8,489 nt of DNA from Cytophagia bacterium (lineage in GTDB: Bacteria > Bacteroidota > Bacteroidia > Cytophagales > Cyclobacteriaceae): positions 1 through 8,489 of the forward strand of contig JABXIP010000155.1 in assembly GCA_013373005.1 (NCBI GenBank), written 5' to 3'. The translations under genes and the position numbers were made by a program. This document shows, piece by piece, positions 1-7,021 of the stretch. The notes under the pieces are model-generated. The model searched no databases and was not told the DNA's origin. It saw only the letters and a program-made list of their open reading frames with translations. Position 1 is the first letter of the stretch. Each line of letters starts with the position of its first letter.

Positions 1-335
1 CCATTGGCTAATTTTTCAATATAAATCTGCGGTGGGACCACTACTAGCATTCCAAATAGTAGGGGGATTCCCAAGCGTATATTTCTTTCCTTAATAAACT
101 GCCAGGCAGATCGGTAGGAGAGCGCAAAGGCCGTTCCCATTCCTGAAATCACAAATAGAATTGGTAATCGCCATTGGTTCAGAAAGAGCATGGGCCAGCG
201 AAGCTCTGGATAAATTTCGTTGTTCTTAATGTGCCAGCCCCAAGGGACGAAAAACATACCCCCGTGATAGAAAATAAGGAGTGCAAAAACGATGACCCTA
301 AGCCAGTCTAAATCGTATCTTCTGATTTTGTTCAT
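1..335 (-). CDS. Acyltransferase-3 family membrane protein, N-terminal part (cut by window edge)
   Basis: The first 111 residues are visible, starting at the ATG at 335 (MNKIRRYDLDWLRV); the gene continues past base 1. The N-terminus matches the acyltransferase-3 (OatA/OpgC-like) family: a basic start, then DWLR (residues 10-13) leading into a first membrane helix that ends in a conserved-type histidine (FYH, His24). A second helix lies at about 56-74 (LPILFVISGMGTAFALS). The segment KERNIRLGIPLLFG (82-95), with Arg84 and Arg87 before a third helix, is also typical. Family members move acetyl, succinyl or similar acyl groups across the inner membrane onto sugars of glycans or other envelope molecules; the acceptor here cannot be told. 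The gene follows the LytTR regulator gene in the same direction after a 139-bp gap that contains phased repeats, so it may have its own promoter. I saw no convincing TAnnTTTG promoter in that gap. Confidence 0.85.
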   Translation of the reverse strand, partial: MNKIRRYDLDWLRVIVFALLIFYHGGMFFVPWGWHIKNNEIYPELRWPMLFLNQWRLPILFVISGMGTAFALSYRSAWQFIKERNIRLGIPLLFGMLVVVPPQIYIEKLAN

Positions 336-395
336 TAAATTTTGAGTTGATAACGATGCCAACCTAAAGCGTTTTTGAACACTAAATGTGACTAT

Positions 396-461
396 GTGAT
401 GGCTGTCAAGGCCTTGTGACGAACAACAAGCTTAAGTGATAATGGACAAGGCCTTGTGACG
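396..461. repeat. Two 26-bp direct repeats, 40 bp apart, with palindromic core
   Basis: Copy 1 is at 396-421 and copy 2 at 436-461. Both begin with gtgat, and both end with the identical 15-mer caaggccttgtgacg (407-421 and 447-461); 21 of 26 positions match. The core caaggccttg is a perfect 10-bp palindrome, and it extends to 12 bp (acaaggccttgt) in copy 2. Bases 456-469 (gtgacggctggcaa) also resemble the start of copy 1 (gtgatggctgtcaa), 12 of 14 matching. The repeats lie between the LytTR gene stop (475) and the start of the downstream acyltransferase gene (335). Inference: a pair of binding sites for a dimeric regulator of the acyltransferase gene. The alternative is a small tandem duplication with no function. 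No T-run follows the short dyads, so they are not terminators. Confidence 0.6.
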
Positions 462-474
462 GCTGGCAAACCTA

Positions 475-1323
475 TCAATCAAAACTGCTTCTTACAGTGC
501 TGAGGTTCGATCTTGAAACTGGCACCTGAAAACCTAACTGATCGAGTGTCAGTAAATAGCCCTGAGCATTGCCTTCAGCTTTGGCGATATGATTCTTATT
601 GACTAAATAAGCTCTGTGTGTTTTAATGATATAAGTTAGATCACTCAATTGTTCGTATGCACTGTTCAGGCTTAGTCTTACAATTCTGCGATCAACCTCA
701 TTACCTTGTTTGAGGTGAAATTCAACGTAGTTTCCATCTGCTTTTACACAAAGTAATTGGTGCGGGTTGAACTCAAAATCGTCTGCAGTTACTTGCGATT
801 GAATTTTGATATTTGTCTGATCAGCATCAGGGAGGGTCTTATGAGCTGTATGAAGTTTGCCGGCATCTCGTCTGTTTCGGAAATCGAGCCATCTGAAGTT
901 TATGGTGGTTATAATAAACAGGATAAGGCTACCAACCAGAAATGTATGCAAGATTTCCTCCCAAAAGTAGTTCCAACTGGCGTTGTTAGGATTGTCATAA
1001 ATAACAGGTCTCCAGAAGTAATTGGCTATCCCGATTATAAGCATGCAGATTGCCAAAAAGGTAAATTCCTTGCCTAACTTCCATTTATCCTGATTTACAA
1101 TCTTTGAAGCCATTAAAGAACAGAAGCCATAGATGACAGAAGCTCCTCCGGCATGGGCAAGCACAATTCCCCAATAAGGCAATTTGTGTTCGCTGCGAAC
1201 CACATTGAAGGGTTCAAAGAAATAATCGAAGAAGAAACCTAAAGCTATTATCAAAATGCAGTTCACCAAGAGTTCTCTGCCTACATGAAAAAAGGGATAT
1301 GGTGCTTTTAGGAATTGGCTCAT
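475..1323 (-). CDS. Membrane-anchored LytTR-family transcriptional regulator
   Basis: This 282-residue protein has two parts. Residues 1-150 hold four predicted membrane helices, at about 17-37, 50-71, 86-104 and 123-143, followed by a basic stretch (FRNRRDAGK, 148-156) that should be cytoplasmic. A polar linker (about 157-183) leads to a LytTR DNA-binding domain at about 184-280. Its hallmarks are LLCVKADGNYVEFHL (190-204), THRAYLVNKNHI (235-246) and VPVSRSN (267-273). LytTR domains bind DNA through beta strands. There is no response-regulator receiver domain and no histidine kinase next door, so this is a one-component type in which the membrane part presumably senses a signal or localises the protein; the signal is unknown. 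The ATG at 1323 is chosen because it puts TM1 near the N-terminus and lies about 18 bp downstream of the expected transcription start of the promoter candidate at 1348-1377. The acyltransferase gene downstream is a possible target, by position only. Confidence 0.9.
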   Translation of the reverse strand: MSQFLKAPYPFFHVGRELLVNCILIIALGFFFDYFFEPFNVVRSEHKLPYWGIVLAHAGGASVIYGFCSLMASKIVNQDKWKLGKEFTFLAICMLIIGIANYFWRPVIYDNPNNASWNYFWEEILHTFLVGSLILFIITTINFRWLDFRNRRDAGKLHTAHKTLPDADQTNIKIQSQVTADDFEFNPHQLLCVKADGNYVEFHLKQGNEVDRRIVRLSLNSAYEQLSDLTYIIKTHRAYLVNKNHIAKAEGNAQGYLLTLDQLGFQVPVSRSNLSTVRSSFD

Positions 1324-1347
1324 TAATACATTGGGAATTCAGGTGGT

Positions 1348-1377
1348 CTAAATTAACGATGATTGGGTTAGGTTCAA
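1348..1377 (-). promoter_or_regulatory. Candidate Bacteroidota-type promoter for the LytTR gene
   Basis: Read on the minus strand, TTG (1377-1375) is followed after 19 bp by TAATTTAG (1355-1348). This matches seven of eight positions of the Bacteroidota -7 consensus TAnnTTTG, with a -33 TTG at the usual spacing. Transcription would start near 1341, giving a leader of about 18 nt before the ATG at 1323. The terminator at 1397-1438 lies just upstream and would isolate this promoter from the genes to the right. Confidence 0.45.
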
Positions 1378-1396
1378 CCGAGGAGCAATGATTTGC

Positions 1397-1438
1397 AAAA
1401 AATGTAAAGAGCGCAGAGTAGAAACTCTGCGCTCTTTA
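1397..1438 (-). terminator. Intrinsic terminator of the propeller/phosphatase-like unit
   Basis: A perfect inverted repeat pairs 1405-1419 (taaagagcgcagagt) with 1424-1438, leaving a 4-nt loop. On the minus strand the stem is followed by a six-T run (1402-1397). It sits 45 bp past the stop codon of the phosphatase-like gene at 1483, the expected place for the end of that transcript. In the plus direction only three Ts follow the stem, so minus-strand use is favoured. Confidence 0.85.
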
Positions 1439-1482
1439 TGGTGAAATATCTAATGACTTCCGAACCTATAAATCTTTATGCC

Positions 1483-2310
1483 TTAATAGGTGAGTTCCAT
1501 TTTAGCCACCAATGGTCTGTGATCTGAAACCAGTGGCTCATCCAAAAGATCAATGAATTTCACTTTTAACTCAGCACTCTCTGTATCGCGAAAGATCACA
1601 TGGTCTATCTCAACTTTTTTGTTGCCCTGAAAGCTTAGGTGGTCAGAGCCTTTGTCGGCAAATTGAAATCCCGCCTCATAGAATAATTTCATGGTTGGAG
1701 ATTCAGGTTCGCAATTAAAGTCACCAGTAATGATGGTGGGTAAATCAAATTGATCTAAATATTTGATCAGTGCTGTGGCTTGAGCACTACGGCTTTCTTG
1801 CCCTTCCAGACCTGCAATCCAATCGAAATGCACATTGGCAAAAAGAATATAAGTGCCTTTGACCATCTCTATCTCTTGTACTATAGATATTCTGGGTTCA
1901 TGAATTCCATCGGGTAATGAGAGAAACTTAGTGGATTTTATAGTCTTTTCAGAAAGCGTGGCCATACCATAAGCTCCACCCTGGAAGGGCATAAACTGAC
2001 CGAAAGAACCCGTCATTCCGAGTGCATTTGCGAAGAATGCAGTCTGATCTACACTATCTGATCTTTGTGCCAAATGATCTATCTCTTGCAAGGCAACTAG
2101 GTCAGGTGTTTGAGATTTGATTACCTCCATTGCACGAGAGAGGTCTAATTCCCCATCATTGCCTACGCCATGCTTGATGTTATAGGACATTATAGTGAAC
2201 TCTGTCGTTTGTAATCCTGAGCAAGAGTTGATGATAAGGAAAGCCAGTATTAGTGTTATGTATAATAATACTGGCTTTTTATTGATTGATATTTGATTAC
2301 TTATTTCCAC
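1483..2310 (-). CDS. Endonuclease/exonuclease/phosphatase-superfamily lipoprotein
   Basis: From the GTG at 2310 the product has 275 residues. It begins with a lipoprotein-type signal: Lys11-Lys12, a hydrophobic run PVLLYITLILAFLII (13-27) and a lipobox ending INSC with Cys30, so it should be lipid-anchored outside the inner membrane. The rest is one EEP domain with all core motifs: SYNI (Asn44), LQEID (metal-binding Glu76), NVHFDW (His161), GDFN (Asp197, Asn199), IDH (Asp236-His237) and SDHRP (Asp263, His264). The family hydrolyses phosphodiesters in nucleic acids, sphingolipids, phosphoinositides or sugar phosphates using Mg2+; the substrate here cannot be told. The frame is open up to an ATG at 2424, but that extension would overlap the upstream gene by 128 bp and place about 50 mostly polar residues before the signal helix. 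GTG overlaps the upstream stop by 14 bp, which suggests translational coupling. Family certain, start uncertain. Confidence 0.88.
   Translation of the reverse strand: MEISNQISINKKPVLLYITLILAFLIINSCSGLQTTEFTIMSYNIKHGVGNDGELDLSRAMEVIKSQTPDLVALQEIDHLAQRSDSVDQTAFFANALGMTGSFGQFMPFQGGAYGMATLSEKTIKSTKFLSLPDGIHEPRISIVQEIEMVKGTYILFANVHFDWIAGLEGQESRSAQATALIKYLDQFDLPTIITGDFNCEPESPTMKLFYEAGFQFADKGSDHLSFQGNKKVEIDHVIFRDTESAELKVKFIDLLDEPLVSDHRPLVAKMELTY
2240..2278. promoter_or_regulatory. Perfect 13-bp hairpin inside the lipoprotein signal-peptide codons
   Basis: Bases 2240-2252 (aaagccagtatta) pair perfectly with 2266-2278 (taatactggcttt) around a 13-nt loop. The hairpin begins 18 bp past the stop codon of the propeller gene, where a terminator would be expected, yet it encodes residues of the signal peptide of the following gene. 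On the minus strand the trailing sequence is tttccttatc, a weak T-tract. On the plus strand it is followed by five Ts in a row (2276-2280), better for a terminator of antisense transcription. Possible roles are partial termination or attenuation between the two genes, mRNA 3'-end protection, or an antisense terminator. Confidence 0.55.
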
Positions 2311-5300
2311 TTGTCTTCTCAATCTCAATGGTTCTATTCTTTCTTTCCAGTGCCTTGTTAAACTTCGGAATATCTTCATTGATGATCTGGTCGAATTGCT
2401 CAACCACTGTCTGCAATCTTTCATTTAGCACCTCATAAACCTCTCCTTGCTGGTTGGTAGGGCGGAAGTCAATACCGCTGCCGTTAATGTCACTGGCTAA
2501 GGCACTCAATCGGCCATAAAGCTTGATAGGGTTTCTAAAGGCATCTTCCCGTGCTCCTGTCAGGTGAATGTCATAGAGCTTGCCTGCAATGTCTTCGGCA
2601 ATGCCCAAGAGGCGCAAGGCTTCTTTTTGTGTTTTCTTATCACTTTCCTCATTAATGATGTCTTCTAGCTCACTGCGCAACACTTCCACTGCATTAATAT
2701 TACTTACAGCCACATTAATTGCATCCCTTAATTGCAAAGCGAAATACACCTGAGCTTCAATATCTTCCTGAGTACCTTCTGAAAGTGGATCTTTCAATAC
2801 AGTGAGTGATTTGGTATGTCTTTCCAATTCATTCCCATCGGCATCTGCCAGTACCAATTCCACAGTATAACTGCCAGGTGCTACGCGAGGGCCGTATTGT
2901 CCTGCCATCAGATCCAGATCCCACTGCACGAGAGGTCTCCAGCCTTCACCATTCAATTGAACCCATGGTCTGCCCGGGGGTTGGGTGAGGAGTTTTGCTC
3001 TAACAATAGGCTCATACCTCAAATCCCAGGTCAATCGGTTAACGCCTTTATTACTTCGTGTATTGAGCGTTCTGATCAACTCACCATTTTTATCTTTTAT
3101 TTCTAAAGTCACATTGCCTTTAGGCTTCTCTGGTAGGTAGTAGTTGATGATGGCTCCATTAGGTGGATTCTGACCCGAATTGAAGCTTCCTCCATCTGTT
3201 TTGATACTTTCCTTAGTATTGAAACGATAAGTGTCATGTAGGTCGAATAGCTCAACTGAAGAATCGACTTTGTCAAGGTTTCTGACTGCTTCGAGGTTAT
3301 CCAGAATGTAGTAGCCGCGGCCATAAGTACCCACCACCATATCGTCAAACCTTTCCTGAATCTCAATCCAGTATACAGGAGCAGGAGGTAGGTTCAATCT
3401 GAGACGGTCCCAATTGGCACCATCATCATAGCTTACGTAGATTCCCTTATCAATTCCCGCATAGAGTAAACCCTGACGTTTTGGATCTTCTTTTACAGCG
3501 TGTACAAAGCTTGATTCTGAAGATGGAATCCCGTTAGAGATCTTCTTCCAGTTTTGGCCATAGTCTGTGGTTTTATAGATATACGGATCAAAATCACCCA
3601 TTTGGTGCAAATCGACAGAGATGTAGGCTGTACCTTTTTGATACCTTGATATTTCTATGTTGGCAACAGTTCCCCATTTCGGAAGGCCAGTAATATTGGG
3701 TGTAACGTTTGTCCAGTTGTCACCGCCATCGCGTGTTACTTGAACCTGACCATCATTCGTGCCCACCCAAATCAAACCTGGTTCTGAAGGCGATTCCTCA
3801 ATAGCGAAGAGTGTGGCGCCATCAAAGGTCATGAGGTTGTCAATGGCAACGCCTCCAGAGCTTTGCTGATGGTCTTTCAAATTGAGTGTTAGGTCAGGGC
3901 TGATGATTTGCCAGCTTTGGCCACCATCATCTGATTGGTGTACATATTGGCTGCCCACATAAACTCTGCTTTTGGTGTGAGGTGAAAAGCTGAGCGGGAA
4001 ATTCCAATGCCAACGATACTTCATATCTGCCGGAGCTACACCATAACCTGCTTCAGGCCAAACGCGGACTTCTCTGGAGTGTCCTGTTCTCAGGTCATGT
4101 CTTTCCAAACCTCCATCGTAGCAACCTGACCAGATGATGTTGTTGTCATTAGGGTCTGGCTGAGCAAAACCACTCTCACAGCCTCCAACGCCCTTCCAAA
4201 GCCCAAGAGGTATGTAGCCTTGCAAGGAATTACTTGGTCCCATATAAGACCAGCCATCCTGACGATTACCGAACACATTGTAAGGAATCTGATCATCGAC
4301 AGCCACATGATACATCTGTGCAATAGGCAGTACAATGCGTTGGAATGAACGGCCATGATTCAGTGTCATACTTACCCCACCATCGTGAGCCACCATCATT
4401 CGATCGGGGTTGGTAGGGTCAATCCACATATCGTGGTTGTCTCCACCGCCACTAGGCGGTCTTCTTTGTCTTGTTTTTCCACCATCGAGCGACTGAACGA
4501 AGCGAACGCTTAAGGAATAGATTTCATCTGGGTTTCCTGTTCCAACTGCTATACGGGTATAGTAGGGAGCTCTTTCATTCCAGTCGTGATCACGGCTTTG
4601 TAGTGTCCAGGTTTCCCCCTTATCATCACTTCTCCATAGCTCCGGGCTTTCTGCTTCAAAAAGGGCATAAACCACATTTGGGTTGCTATGGGCCACGGCC
4701 ACGGCAGTTTTACCTACAGGTCTGTTTTCGCCACCAGGCAAACCTTTAGTATTCAATGGTTCCCAGGTGTCTCCACCGTCAGTGGAACGATAAACTCCAC
4801 CTCCAGGTCCACCGCTATTCAAGCCCCAGGTGTTGATATGAATAGACCACATGCCTGCGTAAAGAATATTCGGATTTTCAGGATCCATGGCCAGATCTGC
4901 CGCACCAGTGCCTTCATCCACAAACAATATCTTTTCCCATGTATCACCACCATCTTTCGATCGGTAAACGCCTCTGTCTTGCTGAGGGCCATATGTGTGA
5001 CCCAATGCAGCGGCATAGATAAGGTTGTTGTCTTTAGGGTGAACAATTACTCTTCCGATTCTTCCTGTTTTTTCCAATCCTTTATGCTCCCAGGTTCTTC
5101 CGGCATCAGGAGAGAAGTAGATGCCGTTTCCCATGGCATGGGCAGGGCGAATCACAAAGGTTTCTCCAGTACCTACCCAAACCTGATTAGGGTCAGAAGG
5201 GGCAAGGGCAACCGAACCAATGGAGGAAATATCCTGATCATCGAAAATCGGGCGGAAGTTGATGCCGCCATCATCGGTTTTCCAAAGACCACCGGAAGCA

Positions 5301-5476
5301 GCACCGATATAGCTGATCATAGGGTCTCCCGGAACACCAGCTACTGCAATAGCCCGGTTTCCTTCAGGACCAATAAATCGGAATCTATGATTGCCCAGTT
5401 TGGTATCTAATTGACTTTGTCCGTAGCTGCTGAGGCAGAGGACTGAAAGAATAAAGAGAGCGAGTTTTTTAAACAT
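2297..5476 (-). CDS. Secreted VPS10/sortilin-like Asp-box (BNR) propeller protein
   Basis: This 1059-residue protein starts with a Sec signal peptide (MFKKLALFILSVLCLSSYG, likely cut after Gly19). Residues about 25-730 carry Asp-box motifs of the S-x-D-x-G-x-T-W kind at roughly 67-74, 122-129, 173-180, 231-238, 283-290, 329-336 (SLDGGKTR, final aromatic lost), 515-522, 581-588, 636-643 and 682-689. These mark beta-propeller blades as in VPS10/sortilin and sialidase-like proteins. An Ig/FlgD-like segment follows at about 780-895 (GVNRLTWDLRYEP; APGSYTVELVLADADG), then a mainly helical tail (about 900-1050). The tail ends in Lys-Thr-Ser-Gly-Asn-Lys and shows no type IX secretion C-terminal domain. 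Proteins of this build are common in Bacteroidota and often annotated as glycosyl hydrolases, but the fold may bind peptides, sugars or other ligands; no catalytic residues can be assigned. It is probably cotranscribed with the downstream lipoprotein gene. It starts 27 bp after the upstream gene's terminator. Confidence 0.9.
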   Translation of the reverse strand: MFKKLALFILSVLCLSSYGQSQLDTKLGNHRFRFIGPEGNRAIAVAGVPGDPMISYIGAASGGLWKTDDGGINFRPIFDDQDISSIGSVALAPSDPNQVWVGTGETFVIRPAHAMGNGIYFSPDAGRTWEHKGLEKTGRIGRVIVHPKDNNLIYAAALGHTYGPQQDRGVYRSKDGGDTWEKILFVDEGTGAADLAMDPENPNILYAGMWSIHINTWGLNSGGPGGGVYRSTDGGDTWEPLNTKGLPGGENRPVGKTAVAVAHSNPNVVYALFEAESPELWRSDDKGETWTLQSRDHDWNERAPYYTRIAVGTGNPDEIYSLSVRFVQSLDGGKTRQRRPPSGGGDNHDMWIDPTNPDRMMVAHDGGVSMTLNHGRSFQRIVLPIAQMYHVAVDDQIPYNVFGNRQDGWSYMGPSNSLQGYIPLGLWKGVGGCESGFAQPDPNDNNIIWSGCYDGGLERHDLRTGHSREVRVWPEAGYGVAPADMKYRWHWNFPLSFSPHTKSRVYVGSQYVHQSDDGGQSWQIISPDLTLNLKDHQQSSGGVAIDNLMTFDGATLFAIEESPSEPGLIWVGTNDGQVQVTRDGGDNWTNVTPNITGLPKWGTVANIEISRYQKGTAYISVDLHQMGDFDPYIYKTTDYGQNWKKISNGIPSSESSFVHAVKEDPKRQGLLYAGIDKGIYVSYDDGANWDRLRLNLPPAPVYWIEIQERFDDMVVGTYGRGYYILDNLEAVRNLDKVDSSVELFDLHDTYRFNTKESIKTDGGSFNSGQNPPNGAIINYYLPEKPKGNVTLEIKDKNGELIRTLNTRSNKGVNRLTWDLRYEPIVRAKLLTQPPGRPWVQLNGEGWRPLVQWDLDLMAGQYGPRVAPGSYTVELVLADADGNELERHTKSLTVLKDPLSEGTQEDIEAQVYFALQLRDAINVAVSNINAVEVLRSELEDIINEESDKKTQKEALRLLGIAEDIAGKLYDIHLTGAREDAFRNPIKLYGRLSALASDINGSGIDFRPTNQQGEVYEVLNERLQTVVEQFDQIINEDIPKFNKALERKNRTIEIEKTSGNK

Positions 5477-5502
5477 ATAGTTAAGGTTTGCAGGAAGTTA
5501 AT

Positions 5503-5536
5503 AAAAAAGGAGATCAGTATAAACCGATCTCCTTTT
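5503..5536 (-). terminator. Intrinsic terminator after the Gfo/Idh/MocA gene
   Basis: An 11-bp perfect stem pairs 5505-5515 (aaaaggagatc) with 5526-5536 (gatctcctttt) around a 10-nt loop. On the minus strand it runs into six consecutive Ts (5508-5503). It lies 22 bp past the stop at 5559. It is also only 27 bp upstream of the propeller start at 5476, leaving little room for a separate promoter. No clear TAnnTTTG element is visible there, so some read-through is plausible. Confidence 0.8.
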
Positions 5537-5558
5537 AATGTATTTCTTATAAATCTGA

Positions 5559-6977
5559 TTACCAGCCAGTTCTGTAATCTCTTTTCACGAATTGGTTAGC
5601 CTCATCGAAGTTGGTAATCTTCATGTTAGGACCATCCCAAAGAAGTTTGATATAACGGCCAGGATAAGTGGTTCTGTTTCCTTCTTTCTTCTGGATATCG
5701 AAGCTTCTCAAGGCCAGATTACCCATTAGGATACTTTCAGTCAAAGGACCTGCAATATCGAAGTCAGAGCTACACTCTTTCTGCTTGTAACCTGCCATAG
5801 CGGCATTTACCCATTGTACGTAGTGTCCTTCCGGAACTCTTGGAATAGATTCTTTTACGTTCAAGGCTTCATTCAATTCCAAAGGAACCAATCTTGGATT
5901 GATACCATAAGTACCACACATCATCGTGCCACGAGTACCTTTGATGATCACACCATTTCCACCATCACCCATTTGCTCATTAGCTCCGAGTTCTTCTGGT
6001 CTTGGTGGCTGAATTCCTCCATCCATCCAGTGCAGCTTCAATGCTGGCTCATCGCCTCTTGCAGGGAAATCCAAAGTAATGTGAGAAGAAGGAGGGCAGC
6101 TTTCAGGGAAATAACCTCTTCTGAATTCTCCTACATATACGGAACCTACAGAAGCTTCAACTCCCGTTGGGTAGCCCAATTTCAAGGTTTTAAAGGCTGG
6201 CTCGATAATATGACATGCCATATCGCCTAGGGCACCTGTTCCATAATCCCACCAGCCTCTCCAGTTAAATGGAACCAGATTATCTACATAATCTCTTTTA
6301 GGAGCTGTTCCTAGCCATAGATCCCAGTCTAGTTCTTTTGGAACAGCAGCTTTCTTTTCTGCAGGCCAGGCAATACCTTGAGGCCAAACAGGTCTGTCAG
6401 TCCAGCACCATACTTCTTCTGCTTCGCCAATTAATCCTGCTTGATACCACTCCTGCATTTGACGCACACCGTCTCCTGATGCACCTTGGTTACCCATTTG
6501 AGTAACTACCTTATACTTATGAGCAGCTTCGGTCATTTGTCTGGCCTCAGCAATGTCATGAGTCAAAGGTTTTTGAACGTAAACATGAAGCCCTCTTTCC
6601 ATAGCAGCCATAGATTGAATAGCGTGCATGTGGTCAGGGGTAGAGATGGTTACACCATCAAGGCCAGTTTCCTGCTCGAGCATTTTTCTGTAATCCTTAT
6701 AGTATTTGGCATCGGCAAAAGTTTTAACCGCATTGGCGGCTCTTCTGTCATCTACATCACAAAGCGATACTACTTTAACAGCAGGGCTTTTAGCAGATTC
6801 GGTAAGGTCAGAATAACCTTTACCACCCACACCTATACCGCCAAGGTAGAAGGTGTCAGAGGGAGCTCTGAATCCTTTACCCAAAACGTGTCTAGGAACG
6901 ATGGTGAATGCCGCAGTACCCAAGCCGAGAGTTTTAATAAAGTCTCTGCGCGAGTTGTTGTTTTTAGATTTTTCCAT
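5559..6977 (-). CDS. Tat-exported Gfo/Idh/MocA-family oxidoreductase-like protein
   Basis: From the ATG at 6977 the product has 472 residues. A twin-arginine signal, SRRDFIK (9-15), followed by TLGLGTAAFTIV predicts export of the folded protein by Tat. The N-terminal Rossmann domain has the glycine-rich loop GGIGVGGKG (46-54), an acidic residue after beta-2 (SLCDVDD, 71-77), STPDHMH (112-118) and VQKP (134-137), which takes the place of the usual EKP with Lys136 kept. The C-terminal half has GDMACHIIEP (251-260, His256), equivalent to the family's catalytic-region histidine. Members use NAD(P)(H) to oxidise or reduce sugars and inositols; related exported proteins of the GH109 type use bound NAD to hydrolyse glycosides, so that is an alternative. 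The frame is open to an ATG at 7016, adding 13 residues. 6977 is preferred because it gives a normal Tat n-region and because 7016 would lie almost at a possible -7 element (7025-7032). An intrinsic terminator follows the gene. Confidence 0.9.
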   Translation of the reverse strand: MEKSKNNNSRRDFIKTLGLGTAAFTIVPRHVLGKGFRAPSDTFYLGGIGVGGKGYSDLTESAKSPAVKVVSLCDVDDRRAANAVKTFADAKYYKDYRKMLEQETGLDGVTISTPDHMHAIQSMAAMERGLHVYVQKPLTHDIAEARQMTEAAHKYKVVTQMGNQGASGDGVRQMQEWYQAGLIGEAEEVWCWTDRPVWPQGIAWPAEKKAAVPKELDWDLWLGTAPKRDYVDNLVPFNWRGWWDYGTGALGDMACHIIEPAFKTLKLGYPTGVEASVGSVYVGEFRRGYFPESCPPSSHITLDFPARGDEPALKLHWMDGGIQPPRPEELGANEQMGDGGNGVIIKGTRGTMMCGTYGINPRLVPLELNEALNVKESIPRVPEGHYVQWVNAAMAGYKQKECSSDFDIAGPLTESILMGNLALRSFDIQKKEGNRTTYPGRYIKLLWDGPNMKITNFDEANQFVKRDYRTGW

Positions 6978-7021
6978 GGTTTCAAATTGTGAGCCAGCGC
7001 GCTCATGTTCATACAATCTTT

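Noticed and set aside
360..385. Promoter for the acyltransferase gene (TAGGTTGG on the minus strand)
   Set aside because: It resembles TAnnTTTG at seven of eight positions, but no TTG lies at the required spacing upstream.
396..461. CRISPR-like array
   Set aside because: Only two copies with a 14-bp gap, no further units and no cas genes.
757..1077. Plus-strand open frame of 106 codons
   Set aside because: Antisense to the LytTR gene, with no domain or initiation context.
3109..3366. Minus-strand open frame of 85 codons in another frame of the propeller gene
   Set aside because: Overlaps continuous propeller coding sequence on the same strand; no sign of a frameshift there.
4688..5410. 240-codon open frame on the plus strand
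   Set aside because: It lies wholly antisense to the propeller gene, has no recognisable domain or signal, and the minus-strand product has clear repeated Asp-box motifs.
6486..6992. Plus-strand open frame of 168 codons
   Set aside because: Antisense to the Gfo/Idh/MocA gene, whose motifs are intact; low-complexity Ser/Arg/Phe-rich translation typical of a shadow frame.
6990..7005. Short dyad tgagc/gctca
   Set aside because: A 5-bp stem is too short to separate from chance.
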